From Xanthomarina maritima (GTDB lineage: Bacteria > Bacteroidota > Bacteroidia > Flavobacteriales > Flavobacteriaceae), in NCBI RefSeq assembly GCF_008084905.1, contig NZ_VSFC01000062.1:113409-177408 (forward strand): a stretch of DNA of 64,000 nucleotides, in the 5' to 3' direction. This document shows, one piece after another, positions 26,661 through 35,583 of the stretch. Both the position numbers and the translations under genes were made by a program. The notes under the pieces are model-generated. The model searched no databases. It saw only the letters and a list, made by a program, of their open reading frames with translations, and was not told the DNA's origin. Numbering within the stretch: position 1 is the first letter of the stretch; each line of letters starts with the position of its first letter.

Positions 26661-27173
26661 ATGAAAAGACAAAAACAAATATTGAGCTTCATCTGTATAG
26701 TATTAATCCTAATTAGTTTTGCACAATGCTCTAGTGCTCAAAAAATGCAACTACAAGAAACAGCATCATTTGAATTAGGACAAGTAACTTTTCAAAAATG
26801 GATTGCAGGAGTACAAGGTGGTGGTTCAGGATACCACATGCTAATCAATGTAATTTCAAATAAAAATAATGTGAAGTTCGATTCTATTTATTTTAGAGAT
26901 TATAAAGCCAATATAGAAATTGGTAAAATAAATTATGTTGCAAATATAAAAACAGATTTGAATCAACGTGATGACATTATTATGAATAATAATGGTCAAG
27001 ATGAATTTGGCAACAAAACTCCTTTAAAAGAGAATAATTTCCCTTTTAAATTAGCCGAAAATGAATGTGTTATCAGTTATATAGAAAAAGAAACAACCAA
27101 ATACATTAAAGTAGAAAACCTTATTGAAAAACCTAAAGAAGAATATCCTTCTGCACCTCCAAAACAACCTTAA
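26661..27173 (+). CDS. Exported lipoprotein-like hypothetical protein
   Basis: 170 residues from the ATG at 26661, preferred to the in-frame TTG at 26652 because it yields the compact signal MKRQKQILSFICIVLILI followed by SFAQCSSAQ. The C could be a lipobox cysteine (FAQC), or cleavage may follow AQ. The mature part holds a beta-rich domain with the phrase WIAGVQGGGSGYHMLINV and ends in a Pro-rich tail. I have seen similar flavobacterial proteins but know no function. It stands alone after the atp terminator and before the flippase gene. Confidence 0.72.
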   Translation: MKRQKQILSFICIVLILISFAQCSSAQKMQLQETASFELGQVTFQKWIAGVQGGGSGYHMLINVISNKNNVKFDSIYFRDYKANIEIGKINYVANIKTDLNQRDDIIMNNNGQDEFGNKTPLKENNFPFKLAENECVISYIEKETTKYIKVENLIEKPKEEYPSAPPKQP

Positions 27174-27232
27174 TTTATTAGATTGTAATTAGATTTTTAA
27201 AACTGTATATTTAGCAGACCAAAAACGAACTC

Positions 27233-28696
27233 TTGAGTACTTTAAAATCTCTATTTAAACAAACTTTTATTTATGGCTTGGCGACAGTGTTACCACGAAT
27301 GTTAAGTTTTTTATTAGTTCGTTTACATACAGATGAAAGTGTCTTAAAATCAGTTGCAGATTATGGAGACGTATCATTAATCTATTCATATTTCGTTCTA
27401 TTTAATGTTATTTTAGCATATGGAATGGAAACAGCTTTTTTTAGGTTTTTCCATAAAGAGACTCATATTTCTAAAGTTATTGGAACGTCTTCTATTTCTT
27501 TGATTATTTCTTCAATACTTTTCTTTTTATTCGTATTAGTTTTTCAAAATCAAATAGCACAATTCATAGATATAAAAGCTGAATATGTCAATCTGGTTAT
27601 TTGGATTTTACTATTAGATGCTTTAGTTATCATTCCTTTTGCATGGTTAAGAGCCAACGCAAGACCTATAAAGTATGCAATTATCAAAATTCTAAATGTT
27701 GCAATTAATCTTGGATTGAATTTGTTTTTGCTGTTATGGTTAAAAGATTTAACAACAGAATCTTCGTTGTTAGCCAACATTTACAAGCCTAATTTTGAAA
27801 TCAATTATATCTTTATTGCAAATTTGGTTGCAAGTGCAGTTACCTTGCTAATTATGCTGCCATTTTACTTCAAAATTCAATATACTTTTAACATCAATCT
27901 TTGGAAACAAATGATGCGCTATGCCTTTCCTGTATTGATTGCAGGAGTGGCTTTTTCCATAAATGAGACTTTCGATAGAATATTACTCGATAAATTACTT
28001 CCTGAAAACATTGCTAAAACAGAAATTGGTATGTACTCTGCATGTTATAAATTAGGTATGTTTATGACGCTTTTTGTAACAGCTTATAAGCTTGGTGTGG
28101 AACCTTATTTTTTTAGTCATGCAAATACAGAAAATCCTAAAAAAAACTATGCAAGAATACTTGAGTACTTTGTTATTTTTGGTTCTGCCATTTTACTAGG
28201 AGTAGTTGTCTTTGCTGATGTTTTAAAAGTTATTCTAATTGGAGACGAAGCCTATTGGCAAGCCATGCTTATTGTGCCAATTATATTATTGGCTAATTTA
28301 TGTTTAGGTATTTATCATAATTTATCTGTTTGGTATAAAATAACAGACAGAACCAAGTTTGGAGCCTATATTTCAGTATTTGGCGCAATTATAACACTTT
28401 TACTTAATTTCTGGTTAATACCTAAAATAAGTTTTGTTGGTTCGGCTCTAGCTACGCTTTCAGCCTATGCCTCTATGACGATTATATCTTATTATTTCGG
28501 AAAAAAATATTATCCTATTCCATATAACCTTAAAAAGATTTCATGGTATTTATTATTATCAATCGGTCTTTCTGCGATATCCTTTTATGGATTTAGAGGG
28601 AATTATGTAGTTGGAATTTCAGCATTAATTGTATTTTTAGGACTTGTTTTTCAACTTGAGAAAAAGGAATTAAAACAATTATTAAAAAGAAGCTAA
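27233..28696 (+). CDS. Lipopolysaccharide/oligosaccharide flippase (MOP superfamily)
   Basis: A 487-residue protein with about 14 membrane helices. [28 protein letters not shown] at the N-terminus is typical of flavobacterial polysaccharide flippases, and [26 protein letters not shown] corresponds to the conserved helix-7 region. It would flip lipid-linked glycans outward; the substrate cannot be read. The start is TTG at 27233. It is 35 bases upstream of dut and begins a likely transcription unit through to the EnvC-like gene. Confidence 0.85.
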   Translation: MSTLKSLFKQTFIYGLATVLPRMLSFLLVRLHTDESVLKSVADYGDVSLIYSYFVLFNVILAYGMETAFFRFFHKETHISKVIGTSSISLIISSILFFLFVLVFQNQIAQFIDIKAEYVNLVIWILLLDALVIIPFAWLRANARPIKYAIIKILNVAINLGLNLFLLLWLKDLTTESSLLANIYKPNFEINYIFIANLVASAVTLLIMLPFYFKIQYTFNINLWKQMMRYAFPVLIAGVAFSINETFDRILLDKLLPENIAKTEIGMYSACYKLGMFMTLFVTAYKLGVEPYFFSHANTENPKKNYARILEYFVIFGSAILLGVVVFADVLKVILIGDEAYWQAMLIVPIILLANLCLGIYHNLSVWYKITDRTKFGAYISVFGAIITLLLNFWLIPKISFVGSALATLSAYASMTIISYYFGKKYYPIPYNLKKISWYLLLSIGLSAISFYGFRGNYVVGISALIVFLGLVFQLEKKELKQLLKRS

Positions 28697-28731
28697 TCTG
28701 TCATTCAATAAACGCGATCAATCTCAAAACT

Positions 28732-29166
28732 ATGCAAATAAAAATAATTAACAAATCCAGCCATGCTTTGCCACACTATGAAACCATAGCGTCTGCTGGA
28801 ATGGATTTAAGAGCCAATTTATCAGAGCCTAGAACTTTAAAACCCTTAGAACGAAGTATTGTTGGGACAGGACTTTTTATAGAATTACCAGTTGGTGTTG
28901 AAGCTCAAGTAAGACCAAGAAGTGGTTTAGCTGCTAAAAAAGGAATTACAGTTTTAAATGCTCCAGGAACAGTCGATGCAGATTATAGAGGAGAAATTGG
29001 TGTGATTCTTGTTAACCTTTCAAATGAAGATTTCACTATAAATAATGGCGAACGTATAGCACAATTAGTCATTGCAAAACACGAGCGTGCTGAATGGGAA
29101 GAGGTAGAAATACTTTCAGAAACATCAAGAGGTGAAGCTGGGTTTGGAAGTACTGGAACCAAATAA
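28732..29166 (+). CDS. dut: Deoxyuridine 5'-triphosphate nucleotidohydrolase
   Basis: A 144-residue trimeric dUTPase. All five motifs are visible: AGMDLRA (1), [11 protein letters not shown] (2), [13 protein letters not shown] (3), GERIAQLVI (4) and the C-terminal [10 protein letters not shown] (5). It removes dUTP and supplies dUMP. The length is normal. Confidence 0.96.
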   Translation: MQIKIINKSSHALPHYETIASAGMDLRANLSEPRTLKPLERSIVGTGLFIELPVGVEAQVRPRSGLAAKKGITVLNAPGTVDADYRGEIGVILVNLSNEDFTINNGERIAQLVIAKHERAEWEEVEILSETSRGEAGFGSTGTK

Positions 29167-29258
29167 TTGACGAATTTGGATTACAGATTTTTTGATTTCA
29201 AAAAGTAACATTCTTGATTAAATCAACAACTAAAATAAAAACGATTCAACTTTAAAAG

Positions 29259-30278
29259 ATGAAAATAATAGTACCCATGGCTGGACGAGGCTCTCGTCTT
29301 CGTCCACATAGTTTAACAGTACCAAAACCATTAATTCCAGTAGCAGGACAACCAATTGTTCACAAGTTGGTTAAGGATATCGTAAAAGTATTAAACCAAC
29401 CTATTGAAGAAATTGCTTTTGTTCTTGGAGATCCTGCTTGGTTTGGAGACGATGTAGTTTCCAGTCTTCAAGACTTAGCAAAAAGTTTAAATGCTAAAGC
29501 TACTATTTACCGTCAAGACCAACCTTTAGGAACAGGTCATGCCATTATGTGTGCCAAAAAATCACTTTCTGGACCAGCAGTTATTGCGTATGCAGATACG
29601 TTGATTAGAGCCGATTTCAACCTAGATCCTGAAGCAGATGCAGTTATTTGGACAAAGCAAGTAGATAAACCTGAAGCTTTTGGTGTTGTTAAATTAAATG
29701 ATAAGAATGAAATTATTGAACTTGTTGAAAAACCAGAAACTTTTGTTAGTGATCTAGCCGTTATTGGTATTTATTATTTTAAAGATGTGACAGTTTTAAA
29801 AGAAGAACTGCAACACGTCTTAGATAGCAACATTATTAATGGAGGTGAATATCAGATAAACGATGGCATTAAGGGTATGATGGCAAAAGGGAAAATCTTT
29901 AAAACAGGAACAGTTGATGAATGGATGGATTGTGGTAACAAACCAGTCACAATTGAAACAAACGCTAGAATGTTAGGTTTTTTACAAGCAGATGGGAAGG
30001 AAGAACTTATTGCATCAACCGTAACAAATAATAACTCTACTATTATAGAGCCTTGTTTTATTGGCGAAAATGTAGTTTTAAATAATGCTACAATAGGACC
30101 TAATGTTTCTATTGGGAACAATTGTAAGATAGAAGCTTCAACCGTTAAAAATAGCTTAATACAAAACCATACTACTATTAAAAATGCTAATTTAGACGAC
30201 GCAATGATTGGTAATCATGTAATTTACAATGGTAAGTATACTAAAATAAGTATTGGCGATTATTCAGTTTTAGAATAA
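29259..30278 (+). CDS. Sugar-1-phosphate nucleotidyltransferase
   Basis: 339 residues. The N-terminal nucleotide-binding signature MAGRGSRLRPHSLTVPKPLIPVAGQPI is followed by the GTGHAIMCAKK base-contact region, the metal site YADTLIRADF and a C-terminal left-handed beta-helix (GENVVLNNATIGPNVSIGNNC). That combination fits glucose-1-phosphate thymidylyl/uridylyltransferase or GlmU-like pyrophosphorylases without acetyltransferase. The sugar is undecided. It sits with dut and a flippase; the following TPR gene starts three bases after its stop. Confidence 0.88.
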   Translation: MKIIVPMAGRGSRLRPHSLTVPKPLIPVAGQPIVHKLVKDIVKVLNQPIEEIAFVLGDPAWFGDDVVSSLQDLAKSLNAKATIYRQDQPLGTGHAIMCAKKSLSGPAVIAYADTLIRADFNLDPEADAVIWTKQVDKPEAFGVVKLNDKNEIIELVEKPETFVSDLAVIGIYYFKDVTVLKEELQHVLDSNIINGGEYQINDGIKGMMAKGKIFKTGTVDEWMDCGNKPVTIETNARMLGFLQADGKEELIASTVTNNNSTIIEPCFIGENVVLNNATIGPNVSIGNNCKIEASTVKNSLIQNHTTIKNANLDDAMIGNHVIYNGKYTKISIGDYSVLE

Positions 30279-30280
30279 AT

Positions 30281-31642
30281 ATGAAACAAAAAATCTACAT
30301 CCTCATTTTTTTCTTCGGATTGATTTTCATTCCTCAGATAATCTATGCGCAAATAGATTTTAATAAAACACCAGACGACGATTTAGGTGATGTTGAAGAT
30401 AGAACTCAAGAATTATTTTTTGAAGCTTTAAAACAAAAAGGCATTGAAAATTACGATCGAGCAGTTACAGCACTTCTACAATGTATTGAATTAGACAATT
30501 CTCAATCTGTTTTTTACTACGAATTAGGTAAAAACTATAACTTATTAAAAAACTTTGGTGCAGCTGAAGATGCTTTAAAAAAAGCTGTAAAAGATCAACC
30601 AGATAACGAATGGTATTTAGATGAACTTTATGAAGTCTATGCGCAACAAAACGATTACGATAAAGCTATTAAAACTGTTAAGCAGCTAGTTAACTACCAT
30701 CCAGATTATAAAGAAGATTTGGCTAACCTTTATTATAGAACCAAAGACTATAAAAATGCTTTAGAAATTCTTGATCAATTAGATAATGAGCAAGGTATTA
30801 CGCCTTCAAGAGATATGTTGAGGAATCAAATTTATGCTGCAACAGGCAGAAAAAAAGATCAAATTGAAAACCTGGAAGAACGTGTTGAAGACAATCCAGA
30901 CGAAGAATCAAATTATCTGGCTTTAATCTATAGATATAGTGAAAATAATGATAAAGAAAAGGCCTTTGAAACTGCTAAAAAATTATTAGAAATAAAGCCT
31001 AATTCTCAATTGGTTCATTTAGCATTATATAAATTTTATTTAGAAGAAAACAATCCAGAACAAGCTATAGCTTCTATGAAAATTGTGCTTCAAAGCCCTC
31101 AAATAAATTCGGAAGCTAAGATGATGGTTTTGTCAGATTTTGTGAAATTTGTAGGTGAGAATCCAGAATACGAAGAAGATTTGGTTGAAGCTACCAGTTT
31201 TACACTAGATAATTCTAACGATAAAAGCTATGTTGAATTAGCACAATACTACTTAGCTAAAGGTGATAAAAAGAAGGCATTAGAATATTTTAATGAAGCA
31301 TTAAAAATAGATCCAGATAATTATACAGTATTAAAAAATGTGTTATTATTAGATATTGATTTAGAACATTACGAAGAAGCTGTCTCTAAAAGTCAAGACG
31401 CTTTATTAAAATATCCTTCACAGCCTTTAATCTATTTAATACATGGTGTAGCATTAAATAAATTAAATCGTGCTAAAGAAGCTATAGAAACTCTTGAAGC
31501 AGGATTAGACTACATAATTGACGATACAAAAATGGAAGCTGATTTTTATAAGCAATTAAGTTTAGCATACACTACTTTAAACAATACAGTTAAGGCTAAA
31601 ACGTTTAGTGATAAAGCAAAACAGTTAGAATCTACAAATTAA
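30281..31642 (+). CDS. Exported TPR-repeat protein
   Basis: 453 residues with a signal peptide (MKQKIYILIFFFGLIFIPQ, cleavage near YAQ) and about ten TPR units, e.g. FYYELGKNYNLLKNFGAAEDALKKAV and SYVELAQYYLAKGDKKKALEYFNEALKIDPDN. TPR arrays mediate protein contacts in the periplasm. The same block, TPR gene then DUF4292 then EnvC-like, is frequent in Flavobacteriia. The stop overlaps the next ATG (TAATG). Confidence 0.88.
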   Translation: MKQKIYILIFFFGLIFIPQIIYAQIDFNKTPDDDLGDVEDRTQELFFEALKQKGIENYDRAVTALLQCIELDNSQSVFYYELGKNYNLLKNFGAAEDALKKAVKDQPDNEWYLDELYEVYAQQNDYDKAIKTVKQLVNYHPDYKEDLANLYYRTKDYKNALEILDQLDNEQGITPSRDMLRNQIYAATGRKKDQIENLEERVEDNPDEESNYLALIYRYSENNDKEKAFETAKKLLEIKPNSQLVHLALYKFYLEENNPEQAIASMKIVLQSPQINSEAKMMVLSDFVKFVGENPEYEEDLVEATSFTLDNSNDKSYVELAQYYLAKGDKKKALEYFNEALKIDPDNYTVLKNVLLLDIDLEHYEEAVSKSQDALLKYPSQPLIYLIHGVALNKLNRAKEAIETLEAGLDYIIDDTKMEADFYKQLSLAYTTLNNTVKAKTFSDKAKQLESTN

Positions 31643-32421
31643 TGAAGCTATTCTTTTTTAAAAAAACCATATTTATTGGATGTTTATTAGTAAGTTTTTT
31701 TGGATGTAAACCCACTAAAACACTTTCAGATGGTTCCGTAAATTTAAATTTGTCTTCTAAAGAAGTTATCAAGGAAAATTCTAAAACTTCCCCAAATTTT
31801 AAAACGCTTCAAGCAAAGGTCAAGGTTGTTTATTCAGAAGGAAACGATTCACAAACACACACACTTTCTTTTAGAATGTTGAAAGATCAAATTATCTGGA
31901 TAAGCTCCTCTTTTAATATTATTAGAGTGATGATTACACCAGAAAAAGTGCGTTATTATAACAAGTTGGATAACACATATTTTGATGGCGATTTCCGTTT
32001 TTTAAGCGATATTCTTGGCACACAACTTGACTTCGAAAAAGTTCAGAATTTATTTCTTGGTAATCCGTTATTTAAACTTAATAGAACAGACTATAGCATG
32101 TCTGTAAACAATGCTAAGTATATATTTCAACCTAATGAGCAATTAGCACTTTTTGAATTGTTTTATATAATAAACCCTTCACATTTTAAAATAGATTCAC
32201 AACAATTATCTCAAACTATCGAAGCCAGGTTTCTACAAATAGATTATTTAAATTATCAAAATGTAGAAAAGCAAAATCTACCCGAAAACATGAAAATAAT
32301 TGTTTTAGAAGGAGATGATGAAACAACTATAGAAATGGAATTCAAATCGGTATCTTTGAACCAAGATTTAAGATATCCTTTTAATATGCCATCTGGATTT
32401 GAAGAAATTGTTTTTAAGTAA
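31642..32421 (+). CDS. DUF4292 lipoprotein
   Basis: 259 residues with a lipoprotein signal (IGCLLVSFFGC, cysteine about residue 22). The mature part holds the LolA/LolB-like DUF4292 pattern: FKTLQAKVKVVYSEG, QIIWISSSFNIIRVMITPEKVRYYNKLDNTYFDGDF and the C-terminal LRYPFNMPSGFEEI. The family is conserved in Bacteroidota and may bind lipids or lipoproteins, but no assay is known to me. It overlaps the TPR gene by one base and abuts the EnvC-like gene. Confidence 0.85.
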   Translation: MKLFFFKKTIFIGCLLVSFFGCKPTKTLSDGSVNLNLSSKEVIKENSKTSPNFKTLQAKVKVVYSEGNDSQTHTLSFRMLKDQIIWISSSFNIIRVMITPEKVRYYNKLDNTYFDGDFRFLSDILGTQLDFEKVQNLFLGNPLFKLNRTDYSMSVNNAKYIFQPNEQLALFELFYIINPSHFKIDSQQLSQTIEARFLQIDYLNYQNVEKQNLPENMKIIVLEGDDETTIEMEFKSVSLNQDLRYPFNMPSGFEEIVFK

Positions 32422-33654
32422 ATGATGCACAAAAAAACATATACCATAATATTCCTACTTGTATTTTTATTAAGTAGCATCGTTAGCTTTTCTCAAAGTA
32501 AAAAGCAACAAGAGTTAGAAGAACGTCGTCAAGAATTAAGTCGTGAGATAAAGCAAATAAACGATTTACTTTTCAAAAATAAATCGCAACAAAAAACACA
32601 AACATCGCTTATTGAAGATTTAAGTTATAAAGTAAGTGTACGTCAAAATTTAATAAAAATCACCAATCAGCAAGCCAATTTATTGACTCGAGAGATAAAT
32701 ACCAATCAAAAGAAAATTACTGAATTAAGAGACGAACTTCAAACACTTAAAGACAATTATGCTAAAATGATTGTTACGTCTTATAAAAGTAAAAGCGAAC
32801 AAAGCAGAGTCATGTTTTTGTTATCATCCAGTAATTTTCAGCAAGCATACAAACGTGTGCAGTACATTAACCAGTATGCAGAGTACCAAAAAGAACAAGG
32901 CGAACTAATTAAAGTCAAAACCCTTGAGCTGCAGGAGACTAATACAGCTTTATTAAAACAAAAAACAGATAAACAAAAGCTTATTGATGAAAATAGAGTG
33001 GCACAAAGAGAGCTTGAAGTTGAGCTAAAACAACAACAAAGCTTGATGGCTTCCATTAATAAGAACTTAAATAACTATACAGCTCAAATAAGAGAAAAGC
33101 AACGTGAAGCCGATCAAATTGACCGAGAAATAGAGAAAATTATTCGCGAAGCCATTGCTGAATCTAATAAAAATAAAGGAACCACAACTGCAGCAGCCTC
33201 AAAAGGTTTTGCTTTGACACCAGAAGACAAAATACTTGCCGATAATTTTGTGTCAAGCAAAGGCAAATTGCCTTGGCCTGTTGAGAAAGGTGTTGTGAAA
33301 TTAGGTTACGGAAAACAACCACATCCTGTAGTAAAAACAGTGATGATACAAAGTAATGGTGTACGTATTGCAACAGAGGAAAATGCCCCAATTCGAGCTG
33401 TTTTTAATGGAAAAGTATTGGCAGTTCAAGCTATAAAACATGGAAATCTTTCGGTGTTAATACAACATGGTAACTATGTAACGGTTTATAAAAACCTCTC
33501 GAAAGTATATGTTAAAAAAGGCGATAACGTAACCACTAAACAAGAAATAGGACAAGTCTTTACAAACCCTTCCAATAAAGAAACCATTTTAAACTTTAGT
33601 ATTTTTAAAGAAAGTGCCACTCAAAATCCAGCAGATTGGATTTACAAGATGTAA
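32422..33654 (+). CDS. EnvC-like murein hydrolase activator (degenerate LytM domain)
   Basis: 410 residues: signal peptide (about 1-25, cleavage after FSQ), a long coiled coil (residues 25-255, Glu/Lys/Gln-rich heptads) and a C-terminal M23/LytM fold (about 290-410). The metal-binding residues of active M23 peptidases are missing: the first HxxxD place reads NGVRIA, the YxHL place reads YKNLS, and the final HLHF place reads LNFSI. This is the pattern of EnvC and NlpD, which activate amidases rather than cut peptidoglycan. Position behind TPR and DUF4292 genes is normal. Confidence 0.88.
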   Translation: MMHKKTYTIIFLLVFLLSSIVSFSQSKKQQELEERRQELSREIKQINDLLFKNKSQQKTQTSLIEDLSYKVSVRQNLIKITNQQANLLTREINTNQKKITELRDELQTLKDNYAKMIVTSYKSKSEQSRVMFLLSSSNFQQAYKRVQYINQYAEYQKEQGELIKVKTLELQETNTALLKQKTDKQKLIDENRVAQRELEVELKQQQSLMASINKNLNNYTAQIREKQREADQIDREIEKIIREAIAESNKNKGTTTAAASKGFALTPEDKILADNFVSSKGKLPWPVEKGVVKLGYGKQPHPVVKTVMIQSNGVRIATEENAPIRAVFNGKVLAVQAIKHGNLSVLIQHGNYVTVYKNLSKVYVKKGDNVTTKQEIGQVFTNPSNKETILNFSIFKESATQNPADWIYKM

Positions 33655-33731
33655 TCTTGAAAATCTTATCACGGATTTACAAAATGTGATAACATTTTGA
33701 AACCAATTTTTTTGGATTTATAAGATGTGAT

Positions 33732-33759
33732 TTGTCATTCAGAGCGATGCGAAGAATCT
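33732..33759. repeat. Dispersed repeat with GAGCGATGCGAAG core
   Basis: A copy of the 14188-14216 element: GTCATTC then GAGCGATGCGAAGAATCT, with ATTC/GAAT arms. It lies 77 bases after the EnvC-like stop. Confidence 0.65.
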
Positions 33760-33806
33760 ATAAGATTTCAAAATGTCTGCAACTTCAAATTATTAAAATC
33801 TCAAAC

Positions 33807-33827
33807 AATTACGGTTTTACCGTAATT
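33807..33827. promoter_or_regulatory. Palindrome TACGGTTTTACCGTA (site 1)
   Basis: A perfect inverted repeat with 9-base arms (AATTACGGT/ACCGTAATT) around TTT. The core TACGGTTTTACCGTA recurs upstream of two other secreted-protein genes (40691, 56075 and 56097), each time about 110-150 bases before a start codon. A regulator binding site is likely. Confidence 0.6.
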
Positions 33828-33860
33828 GAAACAGTGCATTTCATCGAAAAACATTAAATA

Positions 33861-33876
33861 TACGTAACGTTACGTA
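33861..33876. promoter_or_regulatory. 16-base perfect palindrome TACGTAACGTTACGTA
   Basis: A gap-free dyad of 16 bases 60 bases upstream of the ATG at 33936. It resembles a transcription-factor operator; no other copy was noticed in the window. Confidence 0.4.
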
Positions 33877-33938
33877 CACGATATTTTAAATTTAACCTTT
33901 AGGTTTATGGCATGTTAACTTAAAAATTATTTATTATG

Positions 33939-33966
33939 ATCAAAAATCAAAAATCAAAAATCAAAA
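33939..33966 (+). repeat. Heptanucleotide tandem repeat (ATCAAAA)x4 at the start of the lipoprotein gene
   Basis: Four perfect copies of ATCAAAA begin immediately after the ATG at 33936-33938, followed by AACG. Because seven is not a multiple of three, copy-number changes shift the frame. The present number sends the ATG frame to a stop at 33987-33989 after 17 codons; three or six copies would join it to the downstream lipoprotein frame. Confidence 0.85.
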
Positions 33967-34005
33967 AACGTAAAACTAAGGCGTTTTAATCCATTAATTT
34001 TTGCC

Positions 34006-35574
34006 TTGTTCCTCATGTCAATTCTACAATTTTCATGTCAGAGCGATTCGGAATATGATTTAAACAGTACTACAGACCAGGCCAAAAATTCTTCTTATAA
34101 TATTAAACCAATATTTAAGCAAGAAATTTCGACAAATAAAAGTCTAGTCAACACACTTAAGTCATTGCAATCAGATCAATCTAAAGCAAATAGCGATAAT
34201 GAATCGTTGAAATTAGTAGTCACAGATTCTGGGTTGACCATAAACTCAGAACATGCTATTTATCTTGAAAGCTCAGATGGATTATATCATTCCTATACCT
34301 TTCCTGTTATAGAAGAATCTACTGAAAGCAATATTATTAAGAACGCACTTATTTCCTTGCAACCAGATGGAAATTATAAAACATTTTTAGTGACTTACAA
34401 TCTGCCTTTAGAAGTTAAAAGTTTAATTGATGCTGGAGAAACACCTAGCGTTGTAGAATACATAACATTTACAGATATAGAAGATTTAGACTTAGCAGGA
34501 ATGATAAATGGATTGGTCCATTATGATGAAGGTTTAAATATCTGTTATGAGTATCAAGATATAATTAGTCAAGGAACAGGCTGGGTTATAGGAACAGATC
34601 GAGTAGAAGTTCCTTGCCCTCCAGGAGTTGGCTATAATTCTGGAGGAGGAGGTGGTACCACAGGAGAGCCTGGAAATGGAGAGACAAATAATCCTCATGA
34701 ATTAGAGGGAGAAGGAAACAATAATTTTCCAGGAGATGGACACGGTTCAGGAGGTCCGGGAATTGGGAACAATAATTCTGGAAATTCAACTGGGACAGGT
34801 AATGCTACTGTGCTTATAGATAACATTACAGCTATGCAAATTAATGTTTTAAATTTGTTAAATTTATCTGATATTACAGAAGATTCAGTCAATAACCAAG
34901 ACGTTATAGATTGGATAAAAGATGATCTCAATGCCTATCAGTTAAAACGCGTACAAACATTTTTACAGAACCATGAAGTCAGTGAAGAGGCTATAGCTTT
35001 TGCCATGGAGGCCATTGAGGCGTTATTGGATGGAGGTGAAGTAGATTTTGAAGAATTATATATTCAAACAGACACACCAGATGATAATTATGTATATTTA
35101 GGACAAAAGGTAAATATCCCTAATCAAATAATTTTAAATGATAATAGTATTGTTAATGTTACTTTCAATTCTAATACTTCTGACGGAGTTAGTTCTAATC
35201 AGGAGGTGTCAATTTATTTATTAGAATCAATTGAATTTGCACTTAATGAAGCTAACAATAATTTAGATTCTTCAGATAAAATCAATGAAGTTAATATTTA
35301 TTGTACTACTAATGGGAATCATTCTACAACAAGTAATCATTATAATGGTACAGCTGTAGATATAAATTCAATTAATAGGCAAAGAATGGCTCTTACTGGA
35401 GTTACAAATCAAATAATTCAACTTCAAGAAGGTTTTGATAATTATCAATATATTAGAGAGAATTTTGGGCCACATTTTAAACACAAATATGATATTTACT
35501 CTAACACATGGAACCACAATTACCCTGTTGGAGGACATGGAGATCATATTCATATATCAGTAAGAGTTAATTAA
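34006..35574 (+). CDS. Surface lipoprotein with Gly-rich linker and C-terminal LAS-type metallopeptidase domain (toxin-like), apparently out of frame with its start
   Basis: The continuous frame gives 522 residues from TTG 34006, but the natural N-terminus probably begins at ATG 33936, one base out of frame after four ATCAAAA repeats. The other frame upstream of 34006 reads RRFNPLIFALFLMSILQFSC, a normal lipoprotein signal with its lipobox. Residues about 12-205 form an N-terminal domain I associate with flavobacterial polymorphic surface proteins; 210-268 is a Gly/Asn linker; 272-345 is an acidic helical segment; and 370-522 carries H445-x6-D452 (NHYNGTAVDI) and H514-x-H516 (GDHIHIS), the zinc motif of M15/LAS peptidoglycan peptidases. 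A small exported protein follows, a possible immunity partner. Cell-wall hydrolysis is inference. Confidence 0.7.
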   Translation: MFLMSILQFSCQSDSEYDLNSTTDQAKNSSYNIKPIFKQEISTNKSLVNTLKSLQSDQSKANSDNESLKLVVTDSGLTINSEHAIYLESSDGLYHSYTFPVIEESTESNIIKNALISLQPDGNYKTFLVTYNLPLEVKSLIDAGETPSVVEYITFTDIEDLDLAGMINGLVHYDEGLNICYEYQDIISQGTGWVIGTDRVEVPCPPGVGYNSGGGGGTTGEPGNGETNNPHELEGEGNNNFPGDGHGSGGPGIGNNNSGNSTGTGNATVLIDNITAMQINVLNLLNLSDITEDSVNNQDVIDWIKDDLNAYQLKRVQTFLQNHEVSEEAIAFAMEAIEALLDGGEVDFEELYIQTDTPDDNYVYLGQKVNIPNQIILNDNSIVNVTFNSNTSDGVSSNQEVSIYLLESIEFALNEANNNLDSSDKINEVNIYCTTNGNHSTTSNHYNGTAVDINSINRQRMALTGVTNQIIQLQEGFDNYQYIRENFGPHFKHKYDIYSNTWNHNYPVGGHGDHIHISVRVN

Positions 35575-35583
35575 AATAAACAT

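Larger units (their letters stand above)
33655..33935. other. Non-coding region with three palindromic elements
   Basis: 281 bases between the EnvC-like gene and the presumed start codon of the M15-like lipoprotein. It contains a dispersed repeat (33732-33759), the regulatory-type palindrome around TACGGTTTTACCGTA (33810-33824), the shared 11-mer ATCGAAAAACA (33843-33853) and a 16-base perfect palindrome (33861-33876). No credible gene is seen. The first 75 bases hold degenerate copies of 'aagatgt-atcttga' text without clear structure. Confidence 0.7.

Noticed and set aside
33939..33966. Repeat as a short CRISPR-like array
   Set aside because: Unit is seven bases without spacers; it is a simple tandem repeat in coding sequence.
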